From contig CAVUYY010000008.1 in NCBI GenBank assembly GCA_963745775.1, positions 248,001 through 312,000 of the forward strand: a DNA stretch of 64,000 nucleotides, written 5' to 3'. The notes beneath the pieces are model-generated. The model was not told the DNA's origin, did not search any database, and saw nothing but the letters and a program-made list of their open reading frames with translations. Position 1 is the stretch's first letter. Every line of letters starts with the position of its first letter. The stretch comes from Gaiellasilicea sp963745775. GTDB lineage: Bacteria; Actinomycetota; Thermoleophilia; Gaiellales; Gaiellaceae. Positions 35,455-43,995 of this stretch are shown here, one piece after another. A program made the position numbers and the translations under genes.

Positions 35455-36784
35455 GCCGGAGGAAGAGCTCGCGCGCAGTCGCGACGCCGAGGCTCATGTA
35501 GTCGACGAGCATTCGCTCGTTCGGGGAGTGGACGTTCGAGTCGGGGAGGGCGAAGCCCGTCACGATTACCGGGATTCCGCGCGCGGCGAGCGCCGGCACG
35601 AGCGGAATCGAGCCGCCCGAGCGGACGAGGAGCGGACGGACTCCCGTCACATGCTCGAACGCGTCCTGGGCGAGCGCCACGACCGGAGACTCGGGCGAGA
35701 TCAGCCCTGGAGGCGCCGACGAGCGCTGCACGACCTCGACCTCGGCGCCCGCGGGAGCGGCCTCGCGAAGCAGCCGCTCGAACGCCTCGGCAATTGCGAC
35801 CGGGTCCTGGCCGGGCGCGAGCCGGACCGAGACGTTCGCCTCGGCCTCGACCGGCAGCACGGTCTTGACGAGCTCAGGCGAGCCTCCTGCGAGCCCATGC
35901 ACGTCGACCGCCGGCTCGGCCCAGGTGCGCACGTAGAAGTCCTCGCCCGCTGCGGCATCCATCGGGCGGGAGCCCTGCTCCGCGATCGCCTCTCCCCCGG
36001 GCTGAAGCTCGCGCCAGCCGGCGAGCTCATCCTCGGTCGGCGGCGCGATCCCGGCTCGCAGCGGCTCCGGCAGGCGACCGTCGCGGGCGAGCACGCCGGA
36101 CAGCGTCTGCAGCAACGCGTGCAGCGCATTCAGCGAGACGCCGCCGTACATCCCGGAGTGGAGGTCGCGCTCCCCCGTGCGAACCGCGACGTGGAAGTAG
36201 CAGAGACCGCGCACCGCGAGGTTGAACTCCGGCGCGCCGCGTCGCTGCATCCCGCTGTCGAAGACGATCCCCGCGTCGGCGCCGCGCTCGTCGGCGGCGA
36301 GCCAGTCGACGATCGAGTGACCACCGATCTCCTCCTCGCCGTCGCAGGCGAAGCGCAGGTTGACGGGAAGCTCACCCGCCTCGGCGAGCAGCTCCGCTGC
36401 CTTGAGGAGCATCCAGAGCTGGCCCTTGTCGTCCGCCATGCCCCGTCCGTAGAGCCATTCGCCGCGCACCGTGGGCTCGAACGGCGGTGTCTCCCAGAGC
36501 TCGAGCGGCGCCGGCGGCTGAACGTCGAAGTGGCCGTAGCAGAGCACCGTCGGCGCGCTCTCGGCATTTTCCGAGGCGCGGAGCTCCCCGATCGCGAGCG
36601 GCCGCTTCCCGGTCGGCGCCGGCCAGTCGACGAGCTCGGCGTCGCCGCCCGCGGCACGCAGCTTGGTGACGACCCAGTCGGCGGCGGCCCTGACGTCGTC
36701 CTGCCGCTCGGGATCGGCGCTGACCGAGGGAATGCGGACGAGCTCCGAGAGCTCCTCCAGCCAGTCCTGTCGCAGCTCACTCAC
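35438..36784 (-). CDS. M20 family dipeptidase
   Basis: Carnosinase/PepV-like metallopeptidase. LCYGHFDVQPPAPLELW, LYGRGMADDKGQLW and FACDGEEEIGGHSI hold the two-zinc ligands and catalytic Glu; DLHSGMYGG marks the lid domain. GTG 36784 (VSELRQDWLEEL) is preferred over ATG 36802 because TAGACT stands 7 bases before it and the product then starts as relatives do. pepT follows with overlap. Confidence 0.88.
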   Translation of the reverse strand: MSELRQDWLEELSELVRIPSVSADPERQDDVRAAADWVVTKLRAAGGDAELVDWPAPTGKRPLAIGELRASENAESAPTVLCYGHFDVQPPAPLELWETPPFEPTVRGEWLYGRGMADDKGQLWMLLKAAELLAEAGELPVNLRFACDGEEEIGGHSIVDWLAADERGADAGIVFDSGMQRRGAPEFNLAVRGLCYFHVAVRTGERDLHSGMYGGVSLNALHALLQTLSGVLARDGRLPEPLRAGIAPPTEDELAGWRELQPGGEAIAEQGSRPMDAAAGEDFYVRTWAEPAVDVHGLAGGSPELVKTVLPVEAEANVSVRLAPGQDPVAIAEAFERLLREAAPAGAEVEVVQRSSAPPGLISPESPVVALAQDAFEHVTGVRPLLVRSGGSIPLVPALAARGIPVIVTGFALPDSNVHSPNERMLVDYMSLGVATARELFLRLGALG

Positions 36785-36791
36785 GGCGGCG

Positions 36792-36797
36792 AGTCTA
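36792..36797 (-). promoter_or_regulatory. -10 box of the leaderless dipeptidase-pepT unit
   Basis: TAGACT, 7 bases before GTG 36784 on the minus strand. Confidence 0.45.
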
Positions 36798-36826
36798 GCC
36801 ATCCGGCTCCGCCGGCTGGCTAGGCG

Positions 36827-37649
36827 TCAGGAGACGCGCTGAACCTCGAAGTAGAGCAAGCGCGTGATCCGAGTAGCGGCGAACCCAGTCGAGCCGCTCG
36901 TCGCCGGCGGGCAGCTGCGGCCAGCCCCGCACCGAGACCTCGGCCGTGCCGAAGCGCTTGAACGTGAGGTGGTCGCGCGCGACGACGAAGTCGAGGCTGG
37001 AGGGATCGATCGCGCCGCCGCCCCACCACGTGAACTCCGCGTCCTTCTCGAGCACGCGCAGCCCCCTCGACTTCGCGCCGCGCTGGAGCTTCAGGAGCTC
37101 CTTCGCCGCGGGTAGGTCGCTCTCGCGCACGTAGCGGTACTCCATGCCCATGATGTTGAAGTCGCCGAGGAAGATGTAGTTGGAGCGCTTGCCCGGCGGT
37201 GCAGCCCGATCGAGCACCTTCGCGAAGTCGAGCGCCCGGATCAGCATGTCGTCGCGGAGGCCGAGCCCGCGCGGATCCGTCCCGCTCTTCGTATGGAGGA
37301 AGAGCAGCGGGTAGCTCTCGTCGCCGACCTTGACGGTCAGGAGCGCGCCGGGCCGGAGCAGGGAGACCCCCGAGCGGAACTCGGTCTTCTGGGTGAAGAA
37401 CGCCGTGATCCCCTGCCTGACCCCGACGAGGATCTGCTGCACCTGCGAGCCCTCGGTGATGTGGAACGTGTACTTCGGGAGGACGCTCGTGAGCGCGTCG
37501 TAGACCTCGCGACCCTCGACCTCGTAGAGGGCGAAGACGTCCGGGCTCTGCGCGCCGAGGAAGGCGACGACGTCCTCGACCCGGCTGTCCACCCGCTGGC
37601 TACGGAAGTGCTCGACGTTCCACGACGCGACCGAGAAAGCCTTGGCCAT
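36827..37649 (-). CDS. Endonuclease/exonuclease/phosphatase-fold protein, frameshift near the end
   Basis: ASWNVEHF is the opening EEP motif, LFLHTKSGTDP and FLGDFNIMG the metal and catalytic blocks, and SLDFVVARDHL the penultimate one. The final block, SDHALLYFEV with the catalytic His, is only seen after removing one base near 36863, which also gives a stop at 36827 instead of a run-on to 36795 (span 3n+1). ATG 37649 has AAGGAG 6 bases upstream. Enzymes of this fold cut phosphodiester bonds in DNA, RNA or lipids; the substrate is not assigned. The sigma factor gene is 73 bases upstream on the same strand. Confidence 0.83.
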
Positions 37650-37722
37650 TCACCACTCCTTCGACCCCACCGACGACGTCGTGGACGCTACGCCCCCGGT
37701 GTCGCCGACGCAACCGGCGGTG

Positions 37723-38817
37723 CTAGGCCACGTGCCGCAGCTTGCCGGCGTCGGCGAGCGCGCGGAGCTTCTTCAGGCTCTGGTTCTCGATCTGGCGGAT
37801 CCGCTCGCGCGTGACGTTGAACGTGCGGCCGACCTCGTCGAGCGTGCGCGGCTGCTCGCCGTCGAGGCCGTAGCGGAGCTCGAGCACGCGCCGCTCGCGA
37901 TGCGACAGCGTGCCCAGGATCGAGCGCAGCGCCTCGTTCCGCATCGTCTCCTCGGCGATCTCGTCCGGCAACGGCATCGTCTCGTCGGTGAGGAAGTGCC
38001 CGAACTCCGACTCCTCCTCGTCGCCGACCGGCTTCTCGAGCGAGATCGGCGTCTGCGCGCTCCGGCGGATCTGGTCGACCTCCTCCGGGAGCAGCTCGAG
38101 CTCGGCCGCGATCTCGACCGAGCTCGGCTCGCGGCCGAGCTTCGCACGCAGGGTGCGCTCGGTCCGGACGATCTTGTTCAGCTTCTCGACGACGTGGACG
38201 GGCATCCGGATCGTGCGCGCCTTGTCGGCAAGCGCGCGCGCGACGGCCTGACGGATCCACCACGTGGCGTAGGTGGAGAACTTGAAGCCACGGCGATAGT
38301 CGAACTTCTCGGCGGCTCGAACGAGCCCGATCGTTCCTTCCTGGATCAGGTCGAGGAACGGCAGGCCCTGATTTCGGTAGCGCTTCGCGATCGAGACGAC
38401 GAGCCGGAGGTTCGCCTCGACCATCGCCTGCTTGGCGGTGTGGTCGGCGCGCTCGATCCGCTTCGCGAGCTCGACCTCCTGCGCCGCGGTCAGGAGCGGG
38501 ACGCGCCCGATGTCCTTGAGGAAGAGCTGGAGCGTGTCGGTCGAGATCTCACCGGCTTTCGCCTGCTCCCTTGCGGCGACCTCGGGCTCGACCTCCTCGA
38601 TCCCGTCGACCACCTCGATCTGGAGCTCCTCGAGCGCCGCGTAGAACTCGTCGAGCTGGCCGGCGTCTGGATCGAGCTCGTCAAGGGCAGCGCTGATGTC
38701 GTCGGCGCGCAGCTTTCCCGCCGCGCGTCCGCTCTCCAAGAGCAGCCGGCCCTCGTCCGTCTCCAGCAAATCGGCGACTTGTGGAGCGGCATCCTTGGTG
38801 ACTCCCAATGCGCTCAC
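37723..38817 (-). CDS. rpoD: Primary RNA polymerase sigma factor (RpoD/SigA)
   Basis: 364 residues with all conserved parts: region 1.2 (LQLFLKDIGRVPLLTAAQEV), region 2 with the -10 readers (DLIQEGTIGLVRAAEKFDYR, FSTYATWWIRQA), region 3 (VHVVEKLNKIVR) and region 4 (RERRVLELRYGLDGE, TLDEVGRTFNVTRERIRQI). The N-terminal acidic region is short, as in compact actinobacterial SigA. GTG 38817 has GGAGGGGGAG just upstream. This is the factor that would read the TANNNT boxes found across the window. Confidence 0.95.
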   Translation of the reverse strand: MSALGVTKDAAPQVADLLETDEGRLLLESGRAAGKLRADDISAALDELDPDAGQLDEFYAALEELQIEVVDGIEEVEPEVAAREQAKAGEISTDTLQLFLKDIGRVPLLTAAQEVELAKRIERADHTAKQAMVEANLRLVVSIAKRYRNQGLPFLDLIQEGTIGLVRAAEKFDYRRGFKFSTYATWWIRQAVARALADKARTIRMPVHVVEKLNKIVRTERTLRAKLGREPSSVEIAAELELLPEEVDQIRRSAQTPISLEKPVGDEEESEFGHFLTDETMPLPDEIAEETMRNEALRSILGTLSHRERRVLELRYGLDGEQPRTLDEVGRTFNVTRERIRQIENQSLKKLRALADAGKLRHVA

Positions 38818-38854
38818 GGCTCCCCCTCCGATCAGGCGCTCCCAGATCCTGCAA

Positions 38855-38884
38855 CACGTTCCTTGCGGCCACGTTCCCTGCGGC
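38855..38884 (-). repeat. 15-base tandem repeat in the rpoD leader
   Basis: CACGTTCCTTGCGGC (38855-38869) is followed at once by CACGTTCCCTGCGGC (38870-38884), one mismatch. On the rpoD strand it lies just after the -10 box, so it is transcribed as the start of the 5' leader. Confidence 0.7.
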
Positions 38885-38885
38885 C

Positions 38886-38914
38886 AGAGTAGTTGCGAGT
38901 ACCCCTGACCGCAA
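38886..38914 (-). promoter_or_regulatory. rpoD promoter
   Basis: On the minus strand TTGCGG (38909-38914), a 17-base spacer and TACTCT (38886-38891). The leader to GTG 38817 is about 60 bases and ends in a strong ribosome site. The interval 38818-38989 holds this promoter and the tandem repeat and no gene. Confidence 0.6.
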
Positions 38915-38989
38915 TCCCTCGTTCGCGGGCGCCGGAAGCGTGCCACGAGCGGCGGCAGAGCGCCATGGGCCGAGCGACCTATCTTGCGG

Positions 38990-39982
38990 TCAGCCGGTCC
39001 CGGCTTTCGCGAGCTCGTCCAGGTAGCGGCCAGCTTCGACCGCAAGCCGAGACCCCGGCTGCAGCGAGCGGGCGAGTCGGAGCTGCTTTCTGGCGGCGGC
39101 GACGTCTCCCTGCCAGAGCAGCAAGAGCCCGAGGTGGAAGCGCACCGTGGCGGCCTCGGGAAATCGGCGGCTGAGCGGGCCGAGCCGGCTGAAGGCCGCG
39201 ACCGGGCTCTCCTTCGAGTAGCGCCCGACCGCGTCCGCCACGAGCGCCTCGACGTCGTTCGGGTACGCGTCGGCCGCCGCCGAATAGGTGCGGCGGGCCG
39301 ACACCGGCCTGCCGAGCCGCTGGAGGGCAAGCCCGTAGTAGAGCCGGTTGACGAGCCCCTTGCGGCTGTCCGAGCTCTTTCCGGCTGCCTGTCGGAGGAG
39401 CTCGATCTGTTGCCGAGCGGGCTTGCCGTCGATCGGCGGTCCGAGCGGGGTCGCCGGCTGGAAGAGCGGTAGACCCGGTGCGAAGTCCGGATGGAGCAGA
39501 TCGCCGGCGCGCACGGCATAGGGCGTGTCCGGCTCGACGTCGCGCGCCTCCCGCCACGCGTCGAGCGCGGCGCGCTCGCCGGCCCAGAAGCGCGCCAGCC
39601 CGACGTGGAGCTGGACGAGCGAGCTCCGCGGATAGAGCGCGCCGAGCTGCTCGATTCGGTCGAGCGTGCCCGGCCAGGCGGCGAGCGCGGCGCCGAGCTT
39701 TCCCTCGAGCGAGCCGTCGCGGAGGAAGATCGCCTTGGCTTCGGCGCGCTTGCCTGCACGAAGGAGACGGTCGCCCTCCCGGAGCGCGCGCGCCGAGGCG
39801 TCGTCACGCAGGCCGAGCTCGAGCACGAGCGGCGGCACCCCGGTGCGCGGCTTTGCCGGAGCGGCCGTGCTCGCAGGAGGGTCGAGCTCCTTCGCGGAGA
39901 GCACGGCAGCACCCGCGACGACGACCGCCGCGCACGCGGCGAGCGCAGCCACGACGAGACCGACACGCACGCGCGGGGACAC
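38990..39982 (-). CDS. TPR-repeat protein with N-terminal membrane anchor
   Basis: A single hydrophobic helix (VGLVVAALAACAAVVVAGAA) is followed by a Pro/Ala linker and about 270 residues of helical TPR-like repeats (LREGDRLLRAGKRAEAKAIF, LVQLHVGLARFWAGERAA, VRFHLGLLLLWQGDVAAARK). It likely serves as an outward-facing protein scaffold. GTG 39982 is preceded by TAGGCT at 7 bases, a leaderless start. rpoD is downstream but has its own promoter. No enzymatic domain is seen. Confidence 0.75.
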   Translation of the reverse strand: MSPRVRVGLVVAALAACAAVVVAGAAVLSAKELDPPASTAAPAKPRTGVPPLVLELGLRDDASARALREGDRLLRAGKRAEAKAIFLRDGSLEGKLGAALAAWPGTLDRIEQLGALYPRSSLVQLHVGLARFWAGERAALDAWREARDVEPDTPYAVRAGDLLHPDFAPGLPLFQPATPLGPPIDGKPARQQIELLRQAAGKSSDSRKGLVNRLYYGLALQRLGRPVSARRTYSAAADAYPNDVEALVADAVGRYSKESPVAAFSRLGPLSRRFPEAATVRFHLGLLLLWQGDVAAARKQLRLARSLQPGSRLAVEAGRYLDELAKAGTG

Positions 39983-39992
39983 GCGGGCCAGC

Positions 39993-41135
39993 CTAGCCAG
40001 GAGTCAGGTAGGCCTCGATCGCCGGCACGGCTTCGGCGGCGGACGCCATCGCCGCGATCTCACCGGCCACGGCCTCCGCGGCGCTTCTGTACGACGGCTC
40101 GTCGAGAAGGCGCCGGAGCGAGACTCGCACGGCGTCGGCTGTCAGCTCATCCGGACGCAGCACGATCGCGGCGCCTGCCCGCTCGCACCGAGCCGCGTTG
40201 TCGAACTGGTCGGCACCCTGCGGAACGAGCAGCAGGGGTAGGCCGTGGGCGAGCGCCCCGAGCGTCGTGCCAGACCCGCCGTGGGCAACGACGGCGACGC
40301 AGAGGGGGAACACGTGCGCCTGCGGCACGAACCGCTCCAGCCGAACGTGCTCCGGCACCGGGCCGACGGAGGCGGGATCGACGTCTCTGCCCGTGGTCAC
40401 GAGAACCGCCGGGATCTGATCGAGGCCCGCGAGCAGCGACCGGAGCAGCGCCGGATCGTTGAAGATCGTCCCGAGCGTCGCGTAGACGAGCGGCGATCCG
40501 AGCTCGATGAGCCAGTCAGGTGCTTCACCGGCCTCGGCTTCGAACGGATGGAGCCGGACGCTCTCGCCTTGAGGCTCCTCCCAGGCGAAGCACGGCGGCG
40601 AGATGTCGACGTAGAGCCCGCGGAACGCACCGGCGTAGCGCTCCGGCTCGAGGCCTGCAGTGCGCCAGAGCGGCGCGACGAGCTCGCTCGCGTAGTCGAG
40701 CACGGAGAGCGGCACCATCGCGCCGAACGAGTGATTGACGGTCGGGAGGCCGAGGGCGGACGCCGCGATCGGCGCGGCGAGGTCGGCGCTGTCGTGGACG
40801 ATCGCGTCGAAAGGCCGGGAACGCAGCTGCTCGAGCAGGTCGGCCAGCTTCGGTGGCGCATGGAGGTGCGCGAAGATCCGGCTGAAGCCGAAGCGCCGGC
40901 GAGCCTCGACGGGCAGCGCGAGCAGCTCCTGGCGGATCTCTGCCGCCGCCCCTCGCACCTCGTGCTCGGACGGGCCGGCGGCGAGGTGGGCAAGACCGGC
41001 GGCCTGGATCTGCTGCCGCCGATCCGCACCGGTTGCGAACGTCACCTCGTGGCCGGCTGCCGCCAGCGCCCGCGCGAGGGGCAGCAGCGGGCGAAGATGA
41101 CCCTCGAGCGGAACGCAGCTGAAGAGCACGCGCAC
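39993..41135 (-). CDS. GT1-family (macrolide/UGT-like) glycosyltransferase
   Basis: The N-terminus (VLFSCVPLEGHLRPLLPLAR) and the C-terminal donor site (FVPQAHVFPLCVAVVAHGG, GTTLGALAHGLPLLLVPQGA, DQFDNA) are those of UDP- or dTDP-sugar transferases acting on small hydrophobic acceptors such as macrolides, glycolipids or carotenoids. 380 residues, the family norm. No biosynthetic genes lie beside it to name the acceptor. GTG 41135 is the first start; TPR gene follows with 10 bases between. The divergent interval 41136-41231 has a TACTAT box at 41213 facing the MoeB gene. Confidence 0.85.
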   Translation of the reverse strand: MRVLFSCVPLEGHLRPLLPLARALAAAGHEVTFATGADRRQQIQAAGLAHLAAGPSEHEVRGAAAEIRQELLALPVEARRRFGFSRIFAHLHAPPKLADLLEQLRSRPFDAIVHDSADLAAPIAASALGLPTVNHSFGAMVPLSVLDYASELVAPLWRTAGLEPERYAGAFRGLYVDISPPCFAWEEPQGESVRLHPFEAEAGEAPDWLIELGSPLVYATLGTIFNDPALLRSLLAGLDQIPAVLVTTGRDVDPASVGPVPEHVRLERFVPQAHVFPLCVAVVAHGGSGTTLGALAHGLPLLLVPQGADQFDNAARCERAGAAIVLRPDELTADAVRVSLRRLLDEPSYRSAAEAVAGEIAAMASAAEAVPAIEAYLTPG

Positions 41136-41231
41136 GGGTGCATCATCCAGCGTGGCGCATCATCCTCACCGGGAACACCGCGCGCCCGCCGGGCGTTTGC
41201 ACCGCCGAGGGCTACTATCCTTCTTGAAGCA

Positions 41232-42407
41232 ATGGCGAGCTACCGCGACCTCCTCAGCCGCACGAAGGCCGAGATCGACGAGATCGGCGCCGCCGACGCG
41301 CGCGAGCGCTCGACCTCGTCCGAGCCGCCGCTCTTCCTCGACGTCCGCGAGCGCGAGGAGTGGGAGGAGGGCGCGATTCCGGGCGCGCTGCACGTGCCAC
41401 GCGGCCAGCTCGAATCGCACATCGAGGGCCTGCTTCCGGATCGCGCGCGCGAGATCGTCGTCTACTGCGCGGTCGGCGCCCGCTCGGCGTTCGCGGCGAA
41501 GTCGCTCGAGGAGCTCGGCTACGAGCAGGTCTCCTCGCTCGCCGGCGGATTCACGGACTGGAAACGGAACGGCTTCGACGTCGAGACGCCGCAGGCGCTC
41601 GCGCCGGCGCAGCGCGCGCGCTACTCGCGTCATCTGCTGATCCCGGAGGTCGGGGAGGCGGGTCAGCAGCGGCTGCTCGCGTCCCGCGTCCTCCTGATCG
41701 GCGCGGGCGGTCTCGGCTCGCCGGCCTCGCTCTACCTCGCCGCCGCCGGCGTCGGGACGCTCGGGATCGTCGATGCCGACGTCGTCGACGACTCGAACCT
41801 GCAGCGCCAGATCGTCCACTCGACCGAGCGGATCGGCGAGGCGAAGGTGAGCTCGGCGAAGCGGACGCTCGAGGCGCTCAACCCGGACGTCGACGTCAAG
41901 ACCTACGAGGAGCGGCTCACCTCGGAGAACGTCGAGCGGATCCTCGGCGAGGGCTGGGACGTGATCGTCGACGGCGCCGACAACTTCCCCACGCGCTACC
42001 TCGTCAACGACGCCTCGGTCTGGCACGACATTCCGGTCGTCCACGGCTCGATCTACCGCTTCGAGGGCCAGGTCACGGTTCTCGTTCCCAACGCGGGGCC
42101 GTGCTACCGCTGCCTCTTCCCCTCCCCGCCGCCGCCGGAGCTCGCGCCGAGCTGCGCGGAGGGCGGCGTGCTCGGCGTCCTCCCCGGAATCGTCGGCTCC
42201 CTGCAGGCGAGCGAGGCGCTGAAGGTGCTGCTCGGGATCGGCGAGACGCTCCAGGGACGGCTGCTCCTGATCGACGCGCTCGCGACCACCTTCGACGAGG
42301 TGTCGGTCAATCGCGATCCCGCGTGCCCGGTCTGCGGCGAGAGCCCCACGATCACCGAGTACGTCGACTACGTCGAGTTCTGCGCGGGACCCAGGGTGTT
42401 GTCATGA
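41232..42407 (+). CDS. moeB: Rhodanese-MoeB fusion, E1-like activating enzyme for the sulfur carrier
   Basis: Residues about 30-115 are a rhodanese domain with active loop VYCAVGARSAFA (CxxGxRS). The rest is an E1-like ThiF/MoeB domain: SRHLLIPEVGEAGQ, VLLIGAGGLGSPASLYLAA for ATP, DADVVDDSNLQRQI, and zinc cysteine pairs CYRC and CPVC. It should adenylate the C-terminus of CysO and hand it sulfur from the rhodanese Cys. In mycobacterial MoeZ the rhodanese is C-terminal; here the order is reversed. The gene opens an operon with cysO, cysM and mec. The stop lies inside a 17-base tandem duplication. Confidence 0.9.
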   Translation: MASYRDLLSRTKAEIDEIGAADARERSTSSEPPLFLDVREREEWEEGAIPGALHVPRGQLESHIEGLLPDRAREIVVYCAVGARSAFAAKSLEELGYEQVSSLAGGFTDWKRNGFDVETPQALAPAQRARYSRHLLIPEVGEAGQQRLLASRVLLIGAGGLGSPASLYLAAAGVGTLGIVDADVVDDSNLQRQIVHSTERIGEAKVSSAKRTLEALNPDVDVKTYEERLTSENVERILGEGWDVIVDGADNFPTRYLVNDASVWHDIPVVHGSIYRFEGQVTVLVPNAGPCYRCLFPSPPPPELAPSCAEGGVLGVLPGIVGSLQASEALKVLLGIGETLQGRLLLIDALATTFDEVSVNRDPACPVCGESPTITEYVDYVEFCAGPRVLS

Positions 42408-42428
42408 CGGCGGTGTTGTCATGACGGC
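42395..42428 (+). repeat. 17-base perfect tandem duplication at the moeB-cysO junction
   Basis: GGTGTTGTCATGACGGC at 42395-42411 is repeated at 42412-42428. The first copy holds the moeB stop (in TCATGACG), the second the cysO ATG. Without it the genes would share an ATGA overlap. Seventeen is not a multiple of three, so the first-copy ATG is out of frame with cysO. Confidence 0.85.
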
Positions 42429-42690
42429 GGTGCGCATCCCGCCCACGCTGCGGGCCGAGGTCGGCGGCGAGCGACAGGTCGAGGCGAGCGGCGACGACGT
42501 CCGCGCGGTGCTCGACGATCTCGTCGACCGCTACCCCGCGCTCGCCAGGCAGCTCTTCGAGGGCGGTGAGCTCGCGCCGTTCGTGAACGTCTATCTCGGC
42601 GGCGAGGACGTCCGCACGCTCGACGGCCTCGACACTGCCGTCAACGGTCACGGAATCATCCTTCTGCCGGCGATGGCCGGTGGAAGCTAA
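42421..42690 (+). CDS. cysO: CysO-like sulfur carrier protein (MoaD/ThiS fold)
   Basis: 89 residues with a ubiquitin-like fold: IPPTLRAEVGGERQVEASGD, VLDDLVDRYPALARQLFEGG, FVNVYLGGEDVRTLDGLDT, and HGIILLPAMAGGS at the end. Carriers of this type become thiocarboxylated on the last Gly of Gly-Gly and deliver sulfide to CysM. Here a Ser follows the Gly-Gly, so one residue must be removed before activation, presumably by the JAMM protease Mec in the same operon. The ATG is in the second copy of the tandem duplication, and the stop overlaps cysM. Confidence 0.87.
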   Translation: MTAVRIPPTLRAEVGGERQVEASGDDVRAVLDDLVDRYPALARQLFEGGELAPFVNVYLGGEDVRTLDGLDTAVNGHGIILLPAMAGGS

Positions 42691-43618
42691 GTCGCTCGCG
42701 CCGAGCCTGCTCGACCTCGTCGGCAACACTCCGCTGGTCGAGCTCTCGCGCTTCGCGCCCGGCCCGGTCGCGGTCTACGCGAAGCTCGAGGGCCAGAACC
42801 CGACCGGGTCGATCAAGGACCGCGTCGCGAAGGCGATGATCGAGGCCGCCGAGGCGAGCGGCGAGCTCGAGCCGGGCCGGCGCCTGCTCGAGCCGACGAG
42901 CGGCAACACCGGGATCTCGCTGGCGCTCGTCGCGAAGCTGAAGGGCTATCCGCTGACCTGCGTGATGCCCGAGAACGCGACCGAGGAGCGCCGGCGCCTG
43001 CTCCGGCTCTACGGCGCCGAGATCGTCGACTCGCCTGGCGCCGAGGGCTCGAACGGGGCGGTTCGGCTCGCGCTCGAGCTCGCGGAGCGCGACCCGTCCT
43101 TCTTCATGCCGTTCCAGTACGCGAACGAGGCGAACCCGCGCGCGCACTACGAGGGAACCGGGGCCGAGATCGCCGAGGCGCTCGACCGCGTCGACGTGCT
43201 CGTCGCCGGCCTCGGCACGGGCGGGACGCTGATGGGAGTCGGCGAGCGGCTGCGCGAGCGCTTTCCGGACGTCGTCGTCGCCGCAGCCGAGCCGCTCCCG
43301 GGCGATGCGGTGATGGGCCTGCGCTCGCTTGCGGACGGCTACGTGCCGCCGATCCTCGACGTCGCGAAGCTCGACCGGAAGGTGCTCGTCTCGAACGCCG
43401 AGTCGGTGGCCGCGCTGCGCGAGCTCCTCGACGCCGAGGGGATCTTCGGCGGCGTCTCGGCCGGCGCCGTCGTCCACGTCGCGCGAAAGCTCGCCGCGGA
43501 GCTCGAGGAGGGCGTCATCGTCTGCATCCTGGCGGACGGCGGCTGGAAGTACCTCTCGGCCGACTTCTGGGACGCCGCCGATGTTGAGCGCTCGATGGAG
43601 CAGAGCGTCTGGTGGTGA
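42680..43618 (+). CDS. cysM: O-phosphoserine-type cysteine synthase CysM (CysO-dependent)
   Basis: PLP enzyme that joins an activated serine with sulfur. LDLVGNTPLVEL, QNPTGSIKDRVAKAMIEAAE with the PLP lysine, and LLEPTSGNTGISLALVA are the cysteine synthase blocks. VAGLGTGGTLMGVGERLRE binds the phosphate. The end, WDAADVERSMEQSVWW, parallels the flexible C-terminal tail of mycobacterial CysM, the form that takes sulfur from CysO rather than free sulfide. GTG 42680 overlaps cysO by 11 bases; the stop overlaps mec. Confidence 0.92.
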   Translation: MEAKSLAPSLLDLVGNTPLVELSRFAPGPVAVYAKLEGQNPTGSIKDRVAKAMIEAAEASGELEPGRRLLEPTSGNTGISLALVAKLKGYPLTCVMPENATEERRRLLRLYGAEIVDSPGAEGSNGAVRLALELAERDPSFFMPFQYANEANPRAHYEGTGAEIAEALDRVDVLVAGLGTGGTLMGVGERLRERFPDVVVAAAEPLPGDAVMGLRSLADGYVPPILDVAKLDRKVLVSNAESVAALRELLDAEGIFGGVSAGAVVHVARKLAAELEEGVIVCILADGGWKYLSADFWDAADVERSMEQSVWW

Positions 43619-43995
43619 TCGGCGCCGAGGTGCGCGCCGAGCTGCGCGCACATGCCGAATCGGAGGCGCCGAACGAGGCCTGCGGGCTCGTCGTCCTCCG
43701 CGACGAAATCGCGGAGCGCTACGTCGCGGGTCGGAACGACGCGGCCTCCCCGTACCGCTTCGAGCTCGAGGTGCCGCCGGAGACGTGGTTCCTCGAAGAC
43801 GAGGGCTACGAGCTCGCCGTCTTCCACTCGCACGTCTCCTCGCCGCCGCGACCGTCGCGCACCGACGTCGAGAACATCGGCCTCTGGACGGGCAGGCCCT
43901 ACCTGATCTACTCGCTCCGGCTGGACGATCTGGCCGCCTTCACCATCGGCGAAGACGGCCGGATCGCGCCGATCGAGCTCGTCACTGAACCTTGA
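43612..43995 (+). CDS. mec: Mec-type JAMM/MPN metalloprotease
   Basis: 127 residues of the Mov34/MPN/JAMM family. The metal site is VFHSHVSSPPRPSRTD (HxH...S...D), with an upstream Glu in PNEACGLVV. In mycobacteria Mec releases cysteine from the CysO-cysteine adduct, and relatives trim residues after the carrier Gly-Gly. Both jobs fit this operon. GTG 43612 or 43615 overlaps the cysM stop. The 3' end overlaps the convergent cupredoxin by 14 bases. Confidence 0.9.
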   Translation: MVIGAEVRAELRAHAESEAPNEACGLVVLRDEIAERYVAGRNDAASPYRFELEVPPETWFLEDEGYELAVFHSHVSSPPRPSRTDVENIGLWTGRPYLIYSLRLDDLAAFTIGEDGRIAPIELVTEP

